Origin: Petrosia ficiformis
Taxonomy: Eukaryota; Porifera; Demospongiae; Haplosclerida; Petrosiidae
Assembly: GCA_947044365.1 (NCBI GenBank)
Contig: OX345636.1
Span: 45,757,037-45,821,036, forward strand
Direction of reading: 5' to 3'
DNA length: 64,000 bases
Positions 56,301-64,000 of this stretch are shown here, piece after piece. How positions within the stretch are numbered: the first letter of the stretch is position 1; the number at the start of each line of letters is the position of its first letter. Both the position numbers and the translations under genes were made by a program. The notes under the pieces are model-generated. The model ran no database searches, was not told where the DNA came from, and saw nothing but the letters and a program-made list of their open reading frames with translations.

Positions 56301-59300
56301 CACCTCTGTACAAAGAGCTGTAATTATGTAGGGTTATATGGAAGTGGTTTGTTTAATTTTGGGTCCTAAGTTAGCTTCCCAACCTTGTTTGCTTGCTTTT
56401 TGGGTTTTGACATCCCTACATCTTCTTTCATTTTTATTGAAAATGTTTTTTATTATTCTTGTTTTCATTGATTTTTTTCTAAACGATGTGAATGTTTTTT
56501 TGTAGATTGCAGAAATACTATATATCATTATGAAATCATGCAATCAAAAATGCATTAAAATTTGTTCATCAATGAAGGTCAGTCTTTTGTTTATGTATTG
56601 ATTATCATTCTCTTTCACTTACAGATGATGTATATTCTCTATTCACTTACATCACTGTCTGCAGTCCTACAAGAAGTAGTGTCAGTCACTGTGTCAACCA
56701 TTCAGTATTCCAATGCTTATCATAGTATACAATATTATTATACAATTGCTTTAATATTAATAATTATTATATTCATTATTAGTATTTGCTCACAAACTCA
56801 CAAATGTTATTACAATGCCAAACACTTCCACCTTTTCAGCTTCCATGTTAAGAGTATACAAATGCGCATGCGTAATTAAATTCCACTTAGGAAAATGGCG
56901 TCCAATTCCAGATCAAATCTTTGTAGTCGTTGAGACTGTCTTCTTTCATAGTATCTGAAGATATCATCTCGATACTTTACGACCAGAATTTTACTATAAA
57001 TGCGACGGGAATGGTGCTAGAATCATCGTGATAGGTCAACAAACAAAAAAATGATTTGTCTGGAAAATAATATGATGAAGATTTTGCCAGTTTTGCCACT
57101 CGCCGGTTCTCTACCTTAACAATAATCTTCGGCCATCTAGAAGGTATTGGTAGTCATAAAAACACTAGATATAAACAGGCATGTGTGTATAGAAACTTAT
57201 GTGTATATATTACCAGAGATTTCAGCTCATCACTTGCAATTGAAATGCATGGGCGGCCATTTTTTTTCCGTGCCATCCCTACATAGAGAGTACTACCGTA
57301 CTCTCTGATAAAAACCTCTACTTTCACATTTTGTCATAAACAAAACTTACCTCATTCAGAATTTTATCACAACTCATGTTTACTAACTCTACTATTGCCA
57401 AAACAAAACAAATAAATATGACCGCCATCGGGATGAGACCCTCGCCTACGTGGCAAAGTAATGTGAAACAAACAATAATCATTTGTAAACACAATACACC
57501 AAAAGATTATAATAATTGTATTATGTATACATAATTGGTCATTTGTATGGGTCTGAGTAATATAATCACAAAAAGGTTAACTTCAGTTTGTTTAATGCAT
57601 ACAAAAGGTATAAAGTAACAAAATTCAAGGACAAAATTCTGCTATCATTCTAAAGTAAAGCTGTGAACTGAGTGGATGAGATCAACTGAACTCAATTTAG
57701 TATCTATTTTAAATACAAAAAGCACATGAAAAATTCGTGTATCTTATCTCTATAATATAGTCTTACATTTTAGTCTCTTTTTATCTTGAAGGTCAAGAAA
57801 GAGAAAACGCTTACACACGTGCGATTCATGTGCACAACACATGACTTAAAATACTAGAAAGTTAGCAAGAATGCTTGGAGCCAGTACTCAAGGTTGTAGC
57901 AGCCACTACCTCAATTGTATTTGATTTGATGCAGTGCTTTATTAACGATAGTCATGATACAGTAGTAGTTATGTTTAGATGTGTCCAGATGTCCCCAGGA
58001 GTCTTCTCAAATCTGAAAACAGTAACCATGAGTTATTGTCATAACTAAAATGTTTATCAAAAGCCTCTTGTTATTTTTGATCCTGGTATAATTTGAAGTC
58101 TGCCTGTAGCTCGTTTGAGTTGCCAACGTTCTTACATTTCCAAATTTTGGTGAGCAGACACACACACTAACACACAATGATTACCATGCCCTTCCGCCAA
58201 CGCTTCGCAGCAAGGGAGTAATCTCTATTTTTACTGTAACACACTATAAAATTAAACATCTGGTCAGGTGATTTTCTGTACAATAAAACTGATATTTAAT
58301 TTAAGTTTCTGATTTTACTTACCAATACAAATGATTGATACAAAATGATATATACCGTATAGCGGGTTATTTTCGTAGGTGAAAATGTTTGTTAATTTTG
58401 TATACATGCTTTAGAATAAATTTTCAATGTTGTCATAATTGCGATCAATCAACACAGCCACACCCATCACATGTGACCTATAATTTTATCACTCAGTAAT
58501 GATAATTAGAGTTAGTAATAAATTCGTTTGAGTTTAGCTGGAGCGTGAGAGGGTACCATGTGTACAAAAATACCATATAGCAGTAATTATTGGCGAGTAC
58601 AAAATTTGACGAATACGCTAAATTTCCACATTTGATGAGATTAATTTTGACGAATCTCATACTCAAATGTAGTATGACCACGCCCATAATGGAGTACAGA
58701 GTTGAAAGTGTTGGCTTTCACATCTACCAAAGTGTTTGGGATGCGAGAAAGTCTCATTTGTGAGATGGAAAACGATAATTCCATTCCAATGACAAATTTG
58801 CTGTTGCAGTAACAAGGAACAATACAATCGTGAGAACAATCCTAAGCCCAGTTTGATCCCATTTGATAACAAGATCAGCTGGGATATCATTTAGGATCAT
58901 CTCAGCTGCTATGTTGGCTAATAATTGCACCTTCAGTTCTGCATATTTTGCTGGTAAAACTTTACCAGCATTGGATACCTTTCTTCTAACAAATCCCATA
59001 CATCGCATGAAAGACTTTGCCCAGTCTTTCCCAATACAAATATCACTACCTTCACACTGAAGCTTACCAGGACATCTAGCACTGATAATTCCCTGAGCAG
59101 CAGGTACAGTAAATGCTGTATTTACAACTCCACCTATCAGCCGCAAAGATTGTATATAATCCTGAATTGCCTTATCAAGTTCTATTCCGACAAGAAGGGG
59201 TCTTCCTTTCTGTTTAGTGGGTAACGATTCCACTAGCATTCCTGTGTGTTTCTGCTGACTAAGCCGCTTAAGATATTCATTCTTCAAATGTCTGACAGTT

Positions 59301-62300
59301 GCTTCTGAGACATCTCTTTTCCACAGCTGTGAAAAATGTTTACAAGCCCTTGTTGTTCCGTTTTCTGCAGCATACTTTCCAATTCTTGCTCTTTCAACTG
59401 TAGTATAGATAGCGTACTTTCCATGTTTTGATTGTTCAGTGTGATCACCTTCGTCTTGCTTGTCAAGGACTGCTTTAACAAGTTTATTAGTCTTGTCAAT
59501 TTCCAGTTGTGTCAGCGTTGATCCAGGATTTTTAGGGAGACAATCGTGCTTTTCTTGTTCTTTGAAATAAGAATACAACGATGTCTTCTTTTACTTCACA
59601 CGTGTGAACGATACAAGCATGGTAAGGTTTTGATGTGGGCGGAGTTTCTGGGCGCAGCTAAAATTTGGCTGTGTTTTTCTTTGGCATTTTTTTTTTAATT
59701 CGCCAAATCGCCAATTTTACTCCTTCGTCAATAAATCCCACTATACAGTATATGGGAAGCAGAGTTAAGCAAGATATTGGAATGTGTGAGAGAAACCAAC
59801 AACACAACTGATGGGTATGCAGTAGCTGTAAAAAAATCCGAAATAATAGTTGGCCATATTCCAAGAAAGATGTCAAGGATTTGTTCATTGTTTCTGAAAC
59901 GTCAAAGCTCCAGGATTTCATGTAAAGTGACAGGAACACGGCAGCCCTCCACAGACCTTCCCCAAGGAGGTCTGGAGATCCCATGTTTATATACTTTTTA
60001 TGGAAGGAAAGAAGACATAACCAAAGTGAAATAGCTGTTAGAAAATTATAACTATAGAACTGAAATTTAGATACATAATATATATAATTATATATATATA
60101 TAATATATATATATATATATAATTATATATATACACTATACTGAATAATTACTAGTAATTTACTAATGTTATCTAATTATTATTTATGGTACAGATATAC
60201 CAGCTCCTCTAAATCAGTGGATATAACAATTACAGTGTTTATTACTCTTTCAACATCACGCATATTCCTTATGATCAACTGTACCTCAGCATCAATCTTC
60301 TCCCCCAACAAAAAAGGCCTTCCTCGTTTCTTTGAGGTAAGGAAATTTTCTAATCCAATTCCATTTTGCTACAATAGCCTTTTGCTAGGGAGTGAATTTC
60401 ATATAACTACCTCTCTTTCTATCCTTCTCCTTTTGAATTTCTTTGTCCAAGAAAGATATAACTGATGATGGAACTATATAGACTGCTTAAATTATTCTGC
60501 AGAGACATTGTTTACTTTGCCAGCTGGATCATGAAAAAAATGTCTGGGAGTGGTTTCAATAATAATTAATTAATTATTAACTCAAAGATTAATATTCGTA
60601 GGCTAAAATTTCGTCCAACTAAGTAAACATACGAAAAAAACGAAGTTTAGACCCAAACGAAAATAACTTGCTATACGGCAAATACTAGTACTACAAAACA
60701 AACAAGCAATATCCGTATCAGCAGATATTTTTTTGCTAATATCAGTTATTGGTAAAATTAGATATTAGCACATCTTTAATGTTTATAATTATGTATATGC
60801 ATACATATTGTACAGTTAGGCAACAATTAAGTATCAAATTATGTTATACACGAGGTAAGATCAGTCCGCTAATGTGTTGGCATGCTACGTAAAGAATGCA
60901 TACATGAACTGCAATGACAATCAATAGAAAGGAATACACTTTTCTACATAGCATAACCTGTTTCATACTACTTACCTGGGTGCAAGGTGTTTGGTTGAGA
61001 CATTTACATTTGTATATCCCAGTTGACGACAAGCTGCATTTAGACCTTCTTTAGTTAAATCACTGAAACAAATAGGTAAGTACTTGTCTTCAAGATAAAT
61101 ATTGAGTATTCCTGTTGATTGTGGTTGAGTGTCCATGTGATCAATATACACTTGTCCATTATAACGTGTATCCCTAATCAAGCAATCACTTTCTGTATAA
61201 TTATGAATTTAGATGTAAAATTTATAGTACATCATTTTTTTAATTTAAATGAGGCCTATTTTTACTATCATATACAATATTATTGAGTAGTTGCAATATT
61301 TACAGGTCATCTTTAGGCAATAATTGCAAAACTATAATAATATTGCCCAGCCCTACCCATGAACATGAATAGACTATAGTCATTATCTCTACTTGCATGA
61401 AAGATCATTTCTGCATGGCACTTACTACAGTTTATACGAGCCACCCCACAAGATTTATTGTGAACTTCATCTCGACTACATCTCATCAGATGAAGTTCCT
61501 GATCCCGGTAATGCAACACTTCGGCACAACTCACATTAGAGATGAAGTGGTCAGACTCAGGAACAAAACTATACAAAAAATATCATTTATTACGTTGTCA
61601 TTTGTAGCTAAACATAACATGTTTATATACAAACAGTACATGATCTGGCATATAACGATTCTGTTTATTGGGAGGGGTGGGTTTCTTGTCTCCATCCCTC
61701 TGTCCCTATAAACAGAATAGTTACTTAGTTCATGTCTAGAGCAATTGTGACTTGTAAAATATTGAAAATAGACCTACTGTATACTAGGGGCTTGTATTAT
61801 TTTCAGCCTCTTCGGCACCCTCCCCCTGGCAAGTGTTTATGCAACCAGATGGGCTTGTCCATCAGTGCTGTTACACCCCCCAGTCACATTAACTTCCACT
61901 ACAAATAGATGGAACCTTGCAACTATTCTACAGTACTATTGCTATTAGTGTTGTAACTGAAACTGAAACTATTTTGCAAGAGATTTGTAAAAACAGAACA
62001 ATAAGATGTGTTACCAGAGCACGTGGGCGGGGTCACTGAAACCGCAAATTGCATGGGCGACGAGGGGGCTGCGCCCCATTCAAACCCCAGTTAATGGGGG
62101 GACACCAACCTTTAAAATTCTCCCTGTAGTCGTTATTTAGGCCAAAAAACCATCAACTTTTTAAGCCCTTTTCATGGGCTTGTGCCTGACACCAATTACA
62201 AGCATTTGCAGAGCTTCGTAAAGCTAGGAACACACTTTGAACCACGTAGGAGTGAAATGTCACATATATGTGCCATCAGTCTTCTAAGGGTTAATCTCAA

Positions 62301-63179
62301 TTTTTATGCTCAATTATTTACAAAAGGGCAGGGAGTGCACCCTAACATTACTTTCCAAGAATGTACATCATAAAGAAAATCACAATTACAAGTGACATTT
62401 CAAGACAATTAATATTCATAGTGGGCATGGTTTCTTATTATTGGAGTCACAGTCTTATACTGGAGCGAAGTCAATCTGATGTATAGTTACCATTCATACT
62501 ATACCTTTGGACTGAAATCCACCACTTCAAACATGTCAATTTTGTACTATTGGGTACACTACACAAGATTATGGGATGTACTTGTACCCATGTAACAATG
62601 CTACCACTATGGCTACTTTCTATTAAGTGAAGGATGATTCATAGCCTTCTCCAACTGTTGTTTTTGTATAAGAATCAACTTTCTTGTTGATTTTCAATAT
62701 TACACTAAGAATGACTGCTTGTAATGAAATTTCCGGACCATTCCCTTTCCAAAAGAGGAGGGATGGGCTACATGTTCTGTATAAAACCACTGAGAGTGCA
62801 TTACTAAATAGTTCCTCACTCACTTGTCATCCATTTTGTAACTATCTAATGTACAGTAGCCAAGTTGTCTGCAAGCAGCTGAGACTGCTCCACTATTAAT
62901 ACCATCGTGACAGACAGTAACCCAAACATCTACAAGTTAATTAATAAGAGTAGTTAGAGATTATACAGATAAAATCACAAACCATTTAGATAAATCTGTA
63001 GTACTCCATCAACATCATTGTGAGATCCATCAAGTAGTCTAACATCTCCATTTTGCCAGCAATTTATACTTACAATAAGATCCAATAATAACAATAGTAT
63101 CTGGATGTATTATAATATACATATTGTGTGTAAAATTGAGCGTAGATTCACAGCAACAACTTACATTTATTGTGGCCAT
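53362..63179 (-). CDS. SRCR-domain single-pass receptor, copy 2 (323 aa, eight exons)
   Basis: Exons on the minus strand: 63165-63179, 62983-63100, 62824-62929, 61426-61568, 60976-61192, 53743-53873, 53599-53664 and 53362-53537. They total 972 nt with all phases compatible and no stop. Signal peptide MATINILLLLLDLIVS. SRCR1 reads NCWQNGDVRLLDG, VWVTVCHDGINSGAVSAACR, QLGYC, VSCAEVLHYRDQELHLMRCS, and CGVARINC. SRCR2 reads CLIRDTRYNGQVYIDH, GILNIYLEDKYLPIC, ACRQLGYTN, then WNISTTVLCKESSYNCLTDC. A short stalk is followed by a membrane helix (VLVVLLVFIALLIIFVLVLV) and a 24-residue tail. The 7.1-kb intron between SRCR2 halves is packed with transposons. Copy 1 (44.5-51.2 kb) has equal-length stalk exons (66 nt). 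Ligand unknown. Confidence 0.8.
53929..55080 (+). mobile_element. Composite element, copy 5 (1152 bp)
   Basis: TA|TCAGAAAGTACGATATAG left end. The middle part is about 54.19-54.74 kb. The right end is a 320-bp hairpin (54752-55070) whose arms carry AAAATTAAACAAACCACTTC and its complement. Inverted relative at 56151-57308. Confidence 0.85.
55504..55902. repeat. MITE, CACTGCA-AAACAGTTTGGTT family, 399 bp
   Basis: TA|CACTGCAAAAACAGTTTGGT ... CCAAACCCTTTTTGCAGTG|TA. Terminal inverted repeats of about 50 bp and TA duplication; the best preserved of the three copies. Confidence 0.88.
55966..58290. repeat. Inverted segmental duplicate of 10.47-10.95 kb, expanded by insertions
   Basis: Blocks 55966-56030 (half hairpin), 56041-56150, 57311-57400 and 58210-58290 match 10.95 down to 10.47 kb in reverse order and orientation. 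A composite transposon (56151-57308) lies between the second and third blocks. 57.4-58.2 kb holds no recognised feature. Confidence 0.75.
56151..57308 (-). mobile_element. Composite element, copy 6 (1158 bp), TA duplication
   Basis: Left end ATTATACAAGAATAATAAAA with a complete 305-bp hairpin (56157-56461). The right end is GTACTACCGTACTCTCTGA. TA flanks both sides. The duplicate locus at 10.66 kb shows the empty site GAACATATAAAAACC (as reverse complement). Confidence 0.9.
58573..59748. mobile_element. Nested pogo-like element (1176 bp)
   Basis: Degenerate ends CCATATAGCAGTAATTATTG and ...TAAATCCCACTATACAG, related to the CCGTATAG termini of the other two elements. TA lies on both sides (58571-58572, 59749-59750). 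Contains an internally deleted transposase. Confidence 0.78.
58754..59578 (-). pseudogene. pogo-like transposase, truncated after the first catalytic Asp
   Basis: A 274-residue frame with helix-turn-helix region (ARIGKYAAENGTTRACKHFS; VSEATVRHLKNEYLKRLSQQ), the linker KQKGRPLLVGIELDKAIQDY and the first catalytic motif IKWDQTGLRIV. Then an unrelated tail ends at TGA. The second and third Asp motifs present in the 36.5-kb element are absent, so a deletion has removed the catalytic half. Confidence 0.82.
60065..60145. repeat. (TA)n tract
   Basis: TA-rich run between the HIRAN-like ORF and the transposase remnant of pogo 2, at the place where the transposase C-terminal half is missing. Confidence 0.85.
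60166..60485 (-). pseudogene. Transposase N-terminal remnant of pogo 2
   Basis: Minus strand: DRKRGSYMKFTP, then stop and QKAIVAKW. After a frameshift it reads KKRGRPFLLGEKIDAEVQLI, RNMRDVERVINTVIVIS. It aligns with SRKRGPYHKFSPRERAVIGK and KKRGRPLMLGEKLD of the first pogo element. Orientation and order relative to the HIRAN-like ORF match that element. Confidence 0.75.
61984..62300 (+). repeat. Partial copy of the TTAA-type element of 19.4 kb
   Basis: Inverted relative to 19391-19978: GGGCGGGGTCACTGAAACCG, GGGACACCAACCTTTAAAAT, TCACATATATGTGCCATCAG, ending CTAAGGGTTAA. One terminus missing. Confidence 0.75.
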
Positions 63180-63434
63180 TTACACGAACAAAGCGGGAAT
63201 TCCCCTCCTAAAATTTATTATGATAATTAACGTTGCGAGACTAATTGCGTGAGCATTAATCACGAATTTTTTGGCATGGTTCAAGAGTCCATTCTACAAG
63301 ATTACAGTGATTGCTGGTTTCGGTCCGAAATTATTTTTGAAAGACGAGATATCTGCACAACCATTTCGGCTATTTTCGGTATAAAATCCTCATATTATGA
63401 CGTAATAATTGCAATGAATATTATTATATTAAAT

Positions 63435-63780
63435 TAATTACTTAGGGGGACTGAGCTTGTTTCTCCCATTTCCAACACTGCTGGATATATTTTGGCCACC
63501 GTTTACTTTCTCTACACCAAACTTGGCTCCTTTTCCGACATGGAGTACAACTTGTTTACCGGCACCCCATTTAACTGGAAGACACTCCCTTTAAAATTCC
63601 CCTGTAACCGCCAAAGGGCCAGTCGAAAAACCATCAACCCTTTTAGCCATTTTCATGGAATTATGCCTGACAACAATTACAAATATTTGGAGTGCTTTGT
63701 AATACTAGGAACACAGGCTCCAAACCATGTAGGGGTAAAATGTCACATAGCTATATGTGATATCAGTGCTTTAAGGGAAT
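63435..63780 (+). repeat. Second partial copy of the TTAA-type element
   Basis: GGGGGACTGAGCTTGTTTCT through CCATTTCCAACACTG, CCCTTTAAAATTCCCCTGTA and GATATCAGTGCTTTAAGGG. It retains the terminus missing from the 61.98-kb copy. Lies upstream of SRCR copy 2; an open frame across it is the repeat's. Confidence 0.7.
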
Positions 63781-64000
63781 CACTTGAGCCAAACTTCAAC
63801 GTTTACAAGCTCACTGTGTAAGTGTACATCCATGTCCCCTTGGCTATATATATATATTATATATATATAGCTATGTATCTATATGGTGTAAAATTAGAAA
63901 GGCTAATTGGGAAGTATTTACTACATATTTGCAATATAATTAGTTTTGTTTAGTTACATCCAGTCATTATAACAGTGAACAATGAAGTCCACAGAAAAAC

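Larger units (their letters stand above)
58506..60034 (+). pseudogene. HIRAN-like ORF of pogo 2, split by a nested transposon
   Basis: Left part 58506-58572 reads ELVINSFEFSW, VRGYHVYKN. The right part from 59751 reads IWEAELSKILECVRETNNTT, DGYAVAVKKSEIIVGHIPRK, MSRICSLFLKRQSSRISCKV, DLPQGGLEIPC. Keeping one TA of the target duplication joins the two halves in frame. The order matches the ORF of the first pogo element, with a better conserved DLPQGGLEIPC block. No start codon is retained upstream (a TAA lies at 58503). Confidence 0.75.
58355..60678. mobile_element. pogo/Tigger-like transposon 2 (2324 bp including a nested element)
   Basis: Ends CCGTATAGCGGGTTATTTTC and GAAAATAACTTGCTATACGG are inverted repeats. 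TA precedes the left end; the right flank is CA (probably mutated). It carries the HIRAN-like ORF (interrupted), a remnant of the transposase N-terminus near the right end, and a nested pogo element. The transposase C-terminal part is replaced by (TA)n at about 60.07-60.14 kb. Lies in an intron of SRCR copy 2. Confidence 0.85.

Noticed and set aside
62623..62823. An extra SRCR exon between 62824 and 61568
   Set aside because: The exon at 62824-62929 and the one at 61426-61568 already join in phase within one SRCR domain; this frame adds a stop and is not needed.

Overview
The window is AT-rich animal genomic DNA, most likely from a demosponge with an Amphimedon-like genome. The inference rests on four things: short host introns with clear GT/AG borders, SRCR-domain single-pass receptors, a TKL kinase of a type I associate with sponges, and very dense TA-flanked non-autonomous DNA transposons. 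No tRNA, rRNA or CRISPR array was seen. Species assignment is inference.

Layout: (1) 0.4-0.95 kb, an intact gene for a small secreted protein (minus strand). (2) 1.3-13.3 kb, repeat-dominated: a 570-bp nested palindrome, an rve-like integrase relic, a hAT-type element with a perfect 8-bp target duplication, a decayed HECT-ligase gene broken by a CR1-like LINE, and a DUF3504-type relic. (3) 13.6-24.3 kb and 33.3-41.2 kb, two tandem paralogues of an intact five-exon gene (387 and 370 aa) with two C-terminal membrane segments and a PPxY motif. Intron 1 of the first copy contains a nest: a ZMYM1-like gene interrupted by a MITE, which is interrupted by a Kolobok-like transposon, which is interrupted by a piggyBac-like element. 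(4) 24.4-26.3 kb, an internally deleted Ty3/gypsy element. It sits just after gene A, and the empty site is preserved after gene B. (5) 29.2-31.9 kb, a broken coiled-coil/TKL kinase gene. (6) 44.5-51.2 kb and 53.4-63.2 kb, two paralogous minus-strand SRCR receptor genes with the same exon phases. The second is open throughout; the first is damaged. The long introns of the second are filled with transposons.

The most interesting material is in the DNA transposons. The Kolobok-like element (THAP plus transposase) carries a divergent gene for a protein like the cytoplasmic C-terminal (ballast) domain of P2X7 receptors. Two pogo/Tigger-like elements carry a convergently oriented HIRAN-like ORF beside the transposase. 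One pogo copy was hit by a second pogo element, and removing that insertion while keeping one TA rejoins the HIRAN-like reading frame. A composite 1.15-kb element (two unlike ends, one of them a large hairpin) occurs six times within 28 kb. Several insertions can be dated relative to each other because empty sites exist in paralogous copies within the window.
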